A DNA stretch of 64,000 nucleotides from Pannonibacter tanglangensis (GTDB taxonomy: Bacteria; Pseudomonadota; Alphaproteobacteria; Rhizobiales; Stappiaceae): assembly GCF_009915685.1 (NCBI RefSeq), contig NZ_JAABLP010000002.1; one strand, written 5' to 3'. How positions within the stretch are numbered: the first letter of the stretch is position 1; each line of letters opens with the position of its first letter. Positions 37,937 through 46,220 of the stretch are shown piece by piece. The position numbers and the translations under genes were made by a program. The notes under the pieces are model-generated. The model did not search any database and had not been told where the DNA came from. It saw nothing but the letters and a program-made list of their open reading frames with translations.

Positions 37937-38839
37937 TCACTTCGACCGCTGACGCGGATCAAGCACGTCGCGCAGGCCATCGCCGAAGAGGCAGAAGCCG
38001 AGGCTGACGATGACGATGGCAAAGCCCGGCATGGTGGCGACCCACCACTGGTCCAGGATGAAGGCGCGGCCGCGCGAGATCATCGCGCCCCATTCGGGCA
38101 GCGGCGGCTGGGCGCCGAGACCCAGGAAGCCGAGGCCGGCGGCGGTCAGGATGATGCCGGCCATGTCCAGCGTGACGCGGACGATGGTGGAGGACATGCA
38201 CAGCGGCAGGATGTGGCGCAGGATGATGCGGGCATGGCTTGCCCCCTGCATCCGGACAGCCGCGATGAACTCGGCCTTGCGCACGGTCAGCGTCTCGGCC
38301 CGGGCCAGACGGGCGTAGACCGGCCAGGCGGTGATGGCGATGGCAATGACCGCGTTCTCGATGCCGGGTCCAAGCGCGGCGACGAAGGCAAGCGCCAGGA
38401 TCAGGCGGGGCATCGACAGGAAGATGTCGGTGATGCCCATGACGATCCGGTCGACGACCCCGCCGAAATAGCCGGAGATCGCGCCGATCACCAGCCCGAG
38501 CGGCGCGGCGATGATGGCCACCAGCAGCACGATGAACAGCGTGATGCGGGCGCCGTAGATGACGCGGCTGAAGATGTCGCGACCGAGTTCGTCGGTGCCC
38601 ATCCAGTGTTCGGCCGACGGCGGCAGCAGGCGCGCGGTCAGCTGGCCCTCGATCGGGTTGTAGGGGGCGATCCAGGGGGCAAAGGCCGCCGTCAGCAGCA
38701 GGCCGATGATGATCACCAGGCCGACGACGGTGAGCGGATTGCGCAGCAGGGCGCGCAGGGTGCGGTAGCCCTGGCCCAGCTGGGCCTGCAGGCGGGTGGC
38801 TGGCGTCTCGTCCAGCAGCCAGTCGCGGGTCGAGCTCAT
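37937..38839 (-). CDS. Oligopeptide/dipeptide ABC transporter permease (DppC/OppC-like)
   Basis: This 300-aa inner-membrane protein has an N-terminal cytoplasmic segment, six helices and the EAA loop region (ASHARIILRHILPLCMSS). HWMGTDELGRDIFSRVIYGARITL is the classic OppC loop. It overlaps the OppB-like gene in ATGA. Confidence 0.95.
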   Translation of the reverse strand: MSSTRDWLLDETPATRLQAQLGQGYRTLRALLRNPLTVVGLVIIIGLLLTAAFAPWIAPYNPIEGQLTARLLPPSAEHWMGTDELGRDIFSRVIYGARITLFIVLLVAIIAAPLGLVIGAISGYFGGVVDRIVMGITDIFLSMPRLILALAFVAALGPGIENAVIAIAITAWPVYARLARAETLTVRKAEFIAAVRMQGASHARIILRHILPLCMSSTIVRVTLDMAGIILTAAGLGFLGLGAQPPLPEWGAMISRGRAFILDQWWVATMPGFAIVIVSLGFCLFGDGLRDVLDPRQRSK

Positions 38840-39909
38840 GCGCGGGCCCTCGGATCCAGGAGAAGATACAGCGCATCAGACAGCTTGTTGATGCAGATGA
38901 AGACGGCACCGATCACCAGCGTCGCGCCCAGCACCGCGTTCATGTCGGCGTTAAGGAGCGCGTTGGTGAGGTAGTTGCCGATGCCGGGCCAGGAGAACAC
39001 GGTCTCGATCATCACCGAGCCTTCAAGAAGGCCGGCATAGGACAGGCCGATCACGGTGATGAGCTGCACGCGGATCGGCCGGAAGGCATGGCGCCAGATC
39101 ACGACCCATTCCGGCGCGCCCTTGACCCGGGCGGTGGTGATGAATTCCTGCCCCAGCTGCTCCAGCATGAAGGAGCGGGTCATGCGGGCGATGTAGGCCA
39201 GCGCGAAGAAGCCCAGGATCGTGGCCGGCAGGATGATGTGGGCAAACGCACTCCTGAAGCTGTCCAGGTCGCCGTCGATCAGGCTGTCGACCAGCAGCAG
39301 GCCGGTATGCGGCGTGACGAGGCCGTCGAGGAAGATGTCGATGCGTCCCGGTCCGCCGACCCACTGCAGCTTGGCATAGAACAGCACCAGCCCGACAAGG
39401 CCGAGCCAGAAGGCCGGGATGGCATAGCCTGCGAGGCCGATGACGCGGATGATCTGGTCGATCACGCTGCCCTGACGGGCCGCGGCCCAGACACCGAGCG
39501 GCACGCCGATCACGACGCCGATGATGATCCCGAGGGTCGCCATCTCGAAGGTGGCCGGGAACACCCGGGCGAGATCCTCGATCACCGGGTTGGAGGTCAT
39601 CACGGCCTTGCCGAGGTCGCCCTGGAGGACGTCGCCGACATAGCGGGCAAACTGGATCGGCAGCGGGTCATCGAGGCCCATCTGCTGGCGGACCGCGTCA
39701 TAGACTTCCTTCGGCGCCCGGTCGCCGACAACGGCCAGAACCGGGTCGATCGGGACCACGCGGCCGATGACGAAGGTGATCGCGAGCAGGCCGAGGAAGG
39801 TCAGCGCGATCGTGGCCACGAACCACAGGATGGTCCGGACTGCGGGCAGGATGCGGGCAAGAAGGGCGGCTACGGCGCCCCGGCTGCCGGTCAGGGTGGC
39901 GTTGCTCAC
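38836..39909 (-). CDS. Oligopeptide/dipeptide ABC transporter permease (DppB/OppB-like)
   Basis: This 357-aa permease starts at a GTG at 39909 with an AAGGAA ribosome site upstream. Family features: the first helix LGLLAITFVIGRVVPIDPVL, then GLDDPLPIQFARYVGD, ATFEMATLGIIIGV and SVMIETVFSWPGIGNYL. It is the first gene of the minus-strand peptide-transport operon. The promoter lies in the 80-bp gap shared with the XRE-cupin gene, which contains a large inverted repeat. Confidence 0.95.
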   Translation of the reverse strand: MSNATLTGSRGAVAALLARILPAVRTILWFVATIALTFLGLLAITFVIGRVVPIDPVLAVVGDRAPKEVYDAVRQQMGLDDPLPIQFARYVGDVLQGDLGKAVMTSNPVIEDLARVFPATFEMATLGIIIGVVIGVPLGVWAAARQGSVIDQIIRVIGLAGYAIPAFWLGLVGLVLFYAKLQWVGGPGRIDIFLDGLVTPHTGLLLVDSLIDGDLDSFRSAFAHIILPATILGFFALAYIARMTRSFMLEQLGQEFITTARVKGAPEWVVIWRHAFRPIRVQLITVIGLSYAGLLEGSVMIETVFSWPGIGNYLTNALLNADMNAVLGATLVIGAVFICINKLSDALYLLLDPRARA

Positions 39910-39945
39910 GGAGTTTTCCTTGCCAGTTAAACTTCTTTTGACTTA

Positions 39946-39980
39946 CCAAAATTTTTTTACTACCGTCAAAGAAATTTTGG
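39946..39980. promoter_or_regulatory. Inverted-repeat operator between oppB-like and XRE-cupin genes
   Basis: CCAAAATTTTTTTA (39946-39959) and CAAAGAAATTTTGG (39967-39980) are complementary at 12 of 14 positions. It is the most AT-rich stretch in the region and its right arm runs into the ribosome site of the regulator gene. This suggests autoregulation and joint control of the divergent transporter. The binding protein is inferred. Confidence 0.6.
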
Positions 39981-39989
39981 AGGCCGCGG

Positions 39990-40610
39990 ATGAGCAAAGC
40001 CCTGAAAGACGCCGAGGAGACGCAGGCCGCCGTGCCGCTGGCGGCGACGCCGCATTTTGGCGGCCGCATCCGGGAGCTGCGCCGCAAGGGGGATCTGACC
40101 CTGCAGCAGCTGGCGGACCAGGCCGGCATTTCGGTCGGTTTCCTGTCCCAGGTCGAGCGGGGCAAGGCGACGCCGTCGCTTGGCACCCTGGCGGCCATTG
40201 CGGATGCGCTCGGGGTCGAGATCGACTGGTTCGTGGCCACGCCGAAGCCGGCCGACAGCGTCACCCGGGCAGGCGAGCGGGAGCTGTTTTCCCTCGGGGA
40301 CGGGTCGCTCTCCTACGAGCGGCTGAACACGGTGCTGCCAGGGGGAACGCTGTCTTCCGTCATCGTGCACATTCCCGTCGGCTATTCGTCGGAACTGACG
40401 GCGCACACGGGCGAGGAGCTCATCGTCGTGCTTGAGGGCACCCTGCGCCAGACGCTCGGGGAATCCATCTTCACGCTCAACGCCGGCGACAGTTTCCACT
40501 TCATGGGCGATACGCCCCACTCCTTTGCCAATGTCGGGGACCGTCCCGTCCGTCTGCTCTGGACGGGCAACACGCCCCGCCTCATTGGCCGAACCCCCGA
40601 ACAGCCGTAG
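39990..40610 (+). CDS. XRE-family regulator with C-terminal cupin domain
   Basis: This 206-aa protein has a helix-turn-helix of the lambda-repressor type (residues about 25-80; LQQLADQAGISVGFLSQVERG) joined to a cupin sensor domain (about 130-200; THTGEELIVVLEG and DSFHFMGDTPHSFAN). The layout is that of PuuR-like repressors. It is divergent from the peptide ABC operon and 50 bp upstream of its binding-protein gene, so it is expected to regulate both sides. The ligand is probably a nitrogen compound. Confidence 0.92.
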   Translation: MSKALKDAEETQAAVPLAATPHFGGRIRELRRKGDLTLQQLADQAGISVGFLSQVERGKATPSLGTLAAIADALGVEIDWFVATPKPADSVTRAGERELFSLGDGSLSYERLNTVLPGGTLSSVIVHIPVGYSSELTAHTGEELIVVLEGTLRQTLGESIFTLNAGDSFHFMGDTPHSFANVGDRPVRLLWTGNTPRLIGRTPEQP

Positions 40611-40660
40611 CGGGGCAAGCCTGCGGCCAAGATCAACCGACCTTCTTTCAGGAGAGGACA

Positions 40661-42265
40661 ATGAAGCTTTTCAGAACCGCGCTCGCCGCCGGTCTGTTGT
40701 CGCTGACGGCCCTGACCACGCTGACCGCGCTGCCGGCCCAGTCCGCAACGCCGGCCACCGCGCTGGTCGTGGCCCAGAACATCGATGACATTGTCACCAT
40801 CGACCCGGCGACTGCCTACGAGTTCTCCTCGGGCGAATATGTCGTCAACGTCTACAACCAGCTCGTCCATTACGATGCGGCCGACACGACGCAGCTGACC
40901 CCGGGTCTGGCCACCGACTGGACCATCGACGCCGACAACAAGACCATCGTCTTCACCCTGCGCGAGGGCGTGAAGTTCCACTCCGGCAACCCGCTGCGCG
41001 GTGCCGATGTGGTCGGCTCCTGGAAGCGCGTGCTCGTCCTCAACAAGGCTCCGGCCTTCATCCTGGCCAACCTTGGCTGGACCCCGGACAACATCGAGCA
41101 GATGGTCACCGTGGACGGCAACAAGGTCACGGTGCGCTATGCCGGCGACTTCTCGCCGCTCTTCGTCCTGAACGTCCTTGCCGCCCGCGTCGCCTCCGTC
41201 GTCGACATGGAGACGGTCATGGCGAACCAGGAAAACGGGGACCTCGGCAATGCCTGGCTGAACAAGAACTCGGCCGGCACCGGTCCGTTCAAGCTGCGTG
41301 CCTACAAGCCGTCCGAGATGCTGTCGCTGGAAGCCAACCCGGATTACTGGGATGGCGCGCCGGCCATGAAGCAGGTCGTCATCCGCCACGTCGCCGAAGC
41401 CGCAACCCAGCGTCTGCTGCTGGAGTCCGGCGACGTCGACATGGCCAAGAACCTGACCCCGGACCAGGTCTCGGGCCTGGCCGAGAAGCAGGGCGTCAAG
41501 ATCGAGACCTATCCGCAGGCGGCCGTCCACTGGTTCTCGTTCAACCAGAAGACCGAAGCCCTGACCAACAAGGCGCTGTGGGAAGCCGCACGCTATCTCG
41601 TCGACTATGACGGCATGGCAAGCACCTTCCTGAAGGGCCAGATGAAGGTCCACCAGGCGTTCTGGCCGGAAGGGTTCCCGGGCGCACTGACCGAGAAGCC
41701 GTTCAAGTACGACCTTGAAAAGGCAAAGAAGATCCTGGCTGACGGTGGCGTCCAGCTGCCGCTGACGATCCAGCTCGACGTGATCAACTCGAGCCCGTTC
41801 ACCGACATCGCGCAGGCGCTGCAGGCGTCCTTCGCGCCGGCCGGCATCAACTTCGAGATCATCCCGGGCACCGGTGCCCAGGTGATCACCAAGTACCGCG
41901 CCCGCACCCACCAGGGCATGCTGCTCTACTGGGGTCCGGACTTCATGGATCCGCATTCCAACGCCAAGGCCTTCGCCTACAACGCCAACAATGCGGACGA
42001 CAAGTACGCCTCCACGACGACCTGGCGCAACGCCTGGATGCCGCCGAAGGAGATCAACGAGAAGACCATGGCCGCGCTGACCGAGAAGTCGCCGGAACAG
42101 CGTCTCCTCATGTATGTCGAGCTGCAGCAGGCCATGCAGGCCGAAGCCCCGTTCGTCATCATGTTCCAGGCGGTCAAGCAGGTTGCCATGGCCGAGAAGG
42201 TCCAGGGCTACGTCAACGGCGCGACCTCCGACTTCGTTTTCTATCGTCTCGTCTCCAAGAACTAA
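40661..42265 (+). CDS. ABC transporter substrate-binding protein, peptide type (SBP_bac_5)
   Basis: This 534-aa periplasmic receptor starts with a signal peptide (MKLFRTALAAGLLSLTALTTL, cleavage near the Ala-Gln-Ser about residue 27). Family features: TALVVAQNIDDIVTIDPATAYE, FTLREGVKFHSGNPL and NKNSAGTGPFKL. The AGGAGAGGAC site before the ATG is strong. It belongs to the divergent permease/ATPase operon at 36365-39909. The downstream M24 peptidase supports a small-peptide ligand. Confidence 0.94.
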   Translation: MKLFRTALAAGLLSLTALTTLTALPAQSATPATALVVAQNIDDIVTIDPATAYEFSSGEYVVNVYNQLVHYDAADTTQLTPGLATDWTIDADNKTIVFTLREGVKFHSGNPLRGADVVGSWKRVLVLNKAPAFILANLGWTPDNIEQMVTVDGNKVTVRYAGDFSPLFVLNVLAARVASVVDMETVMANQENGDLGNAWLNKNSAGTGPFKLRAYKPSEMLSLEANPDYWDGAPAMKQVVIRHVAEAATQRLLLESGDVDMAKNLTPDQVSGLAEKQGVKIETYPQAAVHWFSFNQKTEALTNKALWEAARYLVDYDGMASTFLKGQMKVHQAFWPEGFPGALTEKPFKYDLEKAKKILADGGVQLPLTIQLDVINSSPFTDIAQALQASFAPAGINFEIIPGTGAQVITKYRARTHQGMLLYWGPDFMDPHSNAKAFAYNANNADDKYASTTTWRNAWMPPKEINEKTMAALTEKSPEQRLLMYVELQQAMQAEAPFVIMFQAVKQVAMAEKVQGYVNGATSDFVFYRLVSKN

Positions 42266-42288
42266 GCACAGCCCCATGACGAGACCAC

Positions 42289-42320
42289 CCGGAGGGCGGC
42301 CCTGCCGCCCTCCGGTCCTT
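42289..42320 (+). terminator. Likely terminator after the peptide-binding-protein gene
   Basis: CCGGAGGGCGG and CCGCCCTCCGG form a perfect 11-bp stem around a 5-base loop, followed by TCCTTTCCC. The T run is interrupted, so some read-through into the GAF-M24 genes is possible. Confidence 0.6.
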
Positions 42321-42368
42321 TCCCGCCCCCCACGCCCCCCAATGCCCCCCATGCCCCGGACACTGAAC

Positions 42369-42827
42369 ATGATCACGTCCCCCGATACCGTTTTTGCAGC
42401 CTTGCACGAGGCTGCCCGCACCGCCGTGGGCGCCCGCCTGTTCACCGTCACCGTTCTGGACCGCAAGGCCGGCCTCAGCCGCCGCGCCTACACGTCCCAC
42501 CCGGCCGACTACCCGACGTCCGGCACCAAGCCCATGCGGTCCGATGGCTGGACCGACATCGTCATCGACCAGGGCAAGAGCTTCGTCGCCAACACGACGC
42601 CGGACTTCGCGATCTATTTCTTCGATCACGCCCTCATCAACCAGCTTGGCTGTCACTCGGCCATGAACATTCCGGTCTCTGACGGCGAGAAGGTCGTCGG
42701 CACCGTCAACATCCTGGACGTTGAGGGTCATTTCACCCCCGAGCGGGTGGCCAAGCTGGAGGCACTTGTCGCCGAGCATCGCGCGACGCTTCTGGAGGCC
42801 ATGGCCCGCGTGCCGATGGAGGCCTGA
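42369..42827 (+). CDS. GAF-domain protein
   Basis: This 152-aa protein is a single GAF sensor domain: LFTVTVLDRKAGLSRRAYTSHP at the front, then GCHSAMNIPVSDGEKVVGTVNILD near the end. GAF domains bind small molecules such as nucleotides, haem or amino acids. There is no output domain. The gene abuts the M24 peptidase with no gap, so the pair is likely co-transcribed. The upstream tract is C-rich and the ribosome site weak, so the start is uncertain by a few codons. Confidence 0.85.
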   Translation: MITSPDTVFAALHEAARTAVGARLFTVTVLDRKAGLSRRAYTSHPADYPTSGTKPMRSDGWTDIVIDQGKSFVANTTPDFAIYFFDHALINQLGCHSAMNIPVSDGEKVVGTVNILDVEGHFTPERVAKLEALVAEHRATLLEAMARVPMEA

Positions 42828-43934
42828 ATGGCGCATGATGCAGTCAAGCCCGAGGTTGCCGAGCGCCTGGCGCGCCTGCGCAGCCGCATGGCGGCAACCA
42901 ACACGGATCTCGTCGCGCTGGCGCCGGGGGCCCATCTGCGCTGGCTGCTGGGCTTCGCCCCGGCGGCGGACGAGCGCGCCTCGCTCTGCCTGATCGGCCA
43001 GGACGAGGCCTGCTTCCTCATGCCGGCGCTCAATGCCGACGACAGCCGCCAGCACACCGACCTGCCGTTCTTCGAGTGGAAGGACGAGACCGGTCCGGCC
43101 AAGGCGTTTGCCGATGCGCTGACCTTCGCAGCCCCCAGGGCGCGGCGCTTTGCCCTTGACGAGACCATGCGCGCCGACCACGCGCTCATGCTGACCGATG
43201 CGCTTGCCGGCTGCGCCCGCAGCTTTGCCTCTGACACCGTCGGGGCGCTGCGCATGATCAAGAGCGCGGACGAGATCGCGCGCCTGCGCGACAACGCCCG
43301 CATTGCCGATCTCGCCCAGGTGGCGGTGCGCGCGGCGCTGGCCGAAGGAATGAGCGAGACCGATCTCGCCCGTGTGGTGCAGGAAGCCTTTGCCGCGGAA
43401 GGGGCAAAGCCCACCTTCGCCATCCTCGCCTTCGGACCCAACAGCGCCTATCCGCATCATCACACCGGCGCAACCCGGCTGACGCGGGGCGACGTGGTGC
43501 TGGTCGACATCGGCGGTCTCAAGGACGGCTACAATTCCGACATCACGCGCATGGCGAGCTTCGGCGAGCCGCCGGCCGGCTACCGGGATGTGCACTGGGT
43601 GGTCGATGCCGCCGTGCGCGCCGCCATGGCCGCAGCCCGTCCGGGCGTGCAGGCGCGCAGCGTCGATCTCGCCGCCCGCCAGGTGATCAGCGATGCCGGC
43701 TATGGCGCCTATTTCACCCACCGCACGGGCCATGGCCTCGGCACCGAGGTGCACGAGCAGCCCTACATCACCAGCGCCAATGATCTGGTGCTGGAGGAGG
43801 GCATGGTCTTCACCATCGAGCCGGGCATCTACCTGCCGGGCCGCTTCGGCATCCGCTTGGAGGAAGTCGCCGTGGTAACCGCGAACGGCTGCGAGATCCT
43901 GTCGGGTCTCAGCCGGGATCTCGCCGTGGTGTGA
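42828..43934 (+). CDS. M24-family aminopeptidase (Xaa-Pro dipeptidase-like)
   Basis: The 368-aa protein has the creatinase N-terminal domain and the pita-bread catalytic domain with all five metal ligands: D227, D238, H302 (THRTGHGLG), E331 and E345. Proline-peptidases of this kind cleave the bond before or after proline in short peptides. The ATG at 42828 directly follows the GAF stop. Given the peptide transporter on both sides of the locus, degradation of imported peptides is a reasonable role. A strong terminator follows. Confidence 0.9.
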   Translation: MAHDAVKPEVAERLARLRSRMAATNTDLVALAPGAHLRWLLGFAPAADERASLCLIGQDEACFLMPALNADDSRQHTDLPFFEWKDETGPAKAFADALTFAAPRARRFALDETMRADHALMLTDALAGCARSFASDTVGALRMIKSADEIARLRDNARIADLAQVAVRAALAEGMSETDLARVVQEAFAAEGAKPTFAILAFGPNSAYPHHHTGATRLTRGDVVLVDIGGLKDGYNSDITRMASFGEPPAGYRDVHWVVDAAVRAAMAAARPGVQARSVDLAARQVISDAGYGAYFTHRTGHGLGTEVHEQPYITSANDLVLEEGMVFTIEPGIYLPGRFGIRLEEVAVVTANGCEILSGLSRDLAVV

Positions 43935-43953
43935 TGGATTGACGCAACCAGGG

Positions 43954-43990
43954 GGCGCGGCGGTGCAAGGTGCACGCCGCGCCTTTTCTT
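43954..43990 (+). terminator. Rho-independent terminator after the M24 peptidase gene
   Basis: GGCGCGGCG and CGCCGCGCC pair perfectly, with the extra TGCA/TGCA inside, and are followed by TTTTCTTTT. It lies 20 bp after the stop and ends the GAF-peptidase unit. Confidence 0.85.
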
Positions 43991-44049
43991 TTGCCGTGAA
44001 GCGGGTTAAGTCAGGAGGGTCGGAAACTTCGGTCCGCGGAGTAGCTAAT

Positions 44050-45051
44050 ATGTCGTTCAAGCCATCCGGGCCGAAGGAAAAGCGCCGCTGGTTCACAATT
44101 TTGAACTCGATTTTGTTTTTACTTGCTACCGGTCTTATGCTTGCATTTCTAAGTGGAGTTACAGGTCACTCTGCTTCTGGCGTTTTTGCTGCCTACTCTG
44201 TTCTTGTTTTTGTTCCTTTTGTTGCGGCTGTCGTACTGTGTTTTGCTTTCGATCCGTCCGGGACGGCCTCGCTTGGTAAGTACCTTCTTGTGCCAATCGT
44301 TGCACTTACATTGTCGATGCTCGTCGCATACGGATTCATGGGGGAAGGCGTCGTCTGTATCCTTATGCTGACGCCAGTTTGGCTATTTTTTGCCTTGTGC
44401 GGCGCATACGTGACCTACCGGCTGCGTGTGAAGGTCAAGGAAAAACGCACCCTGTGCGCATCGCTGCTGATCCTTCCGCTCATGGTAGCGGCGGTCGAGG
44501 AGCAGATTCCCTATCCAAACGAGATCAAGACCGTCACGCGTTCGGCGGTCATTCATGCGACACCGGAACAGATCTGGCCCTTGCTGGAGGGCATCGAACA
44601 GGTCGAGCCTCATGAAGGCGCTTGGAACCTGTCGCAAGACGTCATTGGCATTCCAAGGCCCCTTGGCGCGACGCTTGTTGGCTCGGGCGTTGGAGCGACG
44701 CGACTGGCTCGATGGGAAGACGGCATCCACTTTCGGGAGATCATCACGGAATGGGAACCCGGCAAGCGGATCGGCTGGGCATTCCACTTCGACGATCTGA
44801 GCGGCTGGGCCTATACCGATGAACACCTGATGCCGACCGGGCCCTACTTGCAGATCCTGTCGGGAGGCTACTCCCTCGAAGCGCTTCCCGATGGCTCTAC
44901 CCTGTTGTCGCTCGATACAAGCTACCGGGCCATGACCCGCGTCAATTCTTACGCCGCGCTCTGGGGTGAGTTCTTTCTTGGCGACCTGCACGACAATCTG
45001 CTCGGCCTTGTCCGGCAGAGAGCGGAAGCCCTTGCGAGGCCGTCCAGCTGA
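44050..45051 (+). CDS. Membrane protein with C-terminal SRPBCC (polyketide cyclase-like) domain
   Basis: This 333-aa protein has about four hydrophobic helices in the first 130 residues (for example ILFLLATGLMLAFLSGV and YSVLVFVPFVAAVVLCFAF), then a soluble SRPBCC domain (about 160-325; VTRSAVIHATPEQIWPLLEGIE and the later TRVNSYAALWGEFFLGDL). The first 350 bp are strikingly AT-rich, with runs of TTTT unlike any other gene in the window, while the SRPBCC half is as GC-rich as its neighbours. I use the ATG at 44050; a TTG lies upstream at 43939. The role is unknown. Confidence 0.8.
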   Translation: MSFKPSGPKEKRRWFTILNSILFLLATGLMLAFLSGVTGHSASGVFAAYSVLVFVPFVAAVVLCFAFDPSGTASLGKYLLVPIVALTLSMLVAYGFMGEGVVCILMLTPVWLFFALCGAYVTYRLRVKVKEKRTLCASLLILPLMVAAVEEQIPYPNEIKTVTRSAVIHATPEQIWPLLEGIEQVEPHEGAWNLSQDVIGIPRPLGATLVGSGVGATRLARWEDGIHFREIITEWEPGKRIGWAFHFDDLSGWAYTDEHLMPTGPYLQILSGGYSLEALPDGSTLLSLDTSYRAMTRVNSYAALWGEFFLGDLHDNLLGLVRQRAEALARPSS

Positions 45052-45054
45052 TCG

Positions 45055-46140
45055 TCATTCGAGGCGAGCCAGCGGGAGAACTTCGACAGCGATCAGGATC
45101 AGGACCGCGAGAAACACTGTCTCGGCGACCAGCAGCGCGATCGCCTTGCGGCCGACGGTGAGGACATTCGGCAGGGAGGTCTTCACGCCGACGGCGGCAA
45201 TGGCAGCCAGCAGCGCCCAGCGGGACATGGCGTTGGCCGCCTCGGTAATGACGGGGGGGATGGTCACGGCCGAGTTGACCAGCACCAGCGCCAGGAACAC
45301 GACAACGAAGCCTGGCAGCAGCGGCGGGCGAAGAGATCCGTCGACGGGGGCGGAGCGCCGGTAGGCGAGGGCGATGACCAGCACGACCGGTGCCAGCAGG
45401 GTGACCCGGATCAGCTTGACGAGGACTGCGGTGTCGCCGGTTTCCTGCGAGACCGAGAAACCGGCACCGACCACCTGGGCCACGTCATGGATGGTTGCGC
45501 CGAGGAAGACGCCCGTGAGGACCGGCCCGAGCCCGAGCGCGCCCGCAAGGATCGGATAGCCGATCATGGCAAGGGTCGAGAGCATTGTCACGCCGAACAC
45601 GGCAAAGACCATGTCGCGCTCGGCCTCCCGGGCGTTGCGCCGCGGCAGCACGGCGGCGATGGCCATGGCCGCCGAGGCGCCGCAGATCGCGACAGCTCCC
45701 CCGGTGAGCACGCCGAACGGCGTGGAATGGCCGGTCAGCCGTGCGGCGAGGACACCGAAGCCGATGGTCAGCACCACGGCAGCGAGGAGGACGCCGAGCA
45801 TCGGCAGGCCGAGGTCGGCAAACATGGTCAGGCTGATCCTGAGACCAAGCAACGCGATGCCCGCACGCAACAGCGCCTTGGCGGCAAACTCCAGCCCTGG
45901 ACCCATGCGGGGGTCCTCGGCCAGAAAGTGCAGGGCAAGCCCGATCAGGATGGCCAGTAGCATGGCCGGCGCGCCGTAATGCTCCGAGAGGAAGGCGGAG
46001 GCGAGCGCGATCAGGACGGAGATGGACAGACCCGGAAAGCGGAGGCGCCAGAAGGCAGCCGAGGTGATCGGATCGTTCGGGGCGGGAGAGACGGCAGGCG
46101 GCAAGGGAGCCTCGCCATTGGCCGGATCGGGCGCGGTCAT
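45055..46140 (-). CDS. YeiH/UPF0324-family putative sulfur-oxyanion exporter
   Basis: This 361-aa membrane protein has about ten helices and the family's G-rich repeats (GALGLGPVLTGVFLGATIHDVAQVVGAGF is the signature, given here only in part: ATIHDVAQVVGAGF). Family members are annotated as putative sulfate or sulfite exporters, although evidence for the substrate is weak. It lies 81 bp downstream of the TRAP operon and on the same strand as the flavin monooxygenase genes. Export of sulfite released by desulfonation would fit the locus. Confidence 0.85.
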   Translation of the reverse strand: MTAPDPANGEAPLPPAVSPAPNDPITSAAFWRLRFPGLSISVLIALASAFLSEHYGAPAMLLAILIGLALHFLAEDPRMGPGLEFAAKALLRAGIALLGLRISLTMFADLGLPMLGVLLAAVVLTIGFGVLAARLTGHSTPFGVLTGGAVAICGASAAMAIAAVLPRRNAREAERDMVFAVFGVTMLSTLAMIGYPILAGALGLGPVLTGVFLGATIHDVAQVVGAGFSVSQETGDTAVLVKLIRVTLLAPVVLVIALAYRRSAPVDGSLRPPLLPGFVVVFLALVLVNSAVTIPPVITEAANAMSRWALLAAIAAVGVKTSLPNVLTVGRKAIALLVAETVFLAVLILIAVEVLPLARLE

Positions 46141-46220
46141 CGCGGACTTTCGGTCAAGACTTCGCTCTTGACGAGCGGGGGAAGGGGGAGGCGGCGCGGG
46201 GCGCCACCTCCGGGAGCCTT

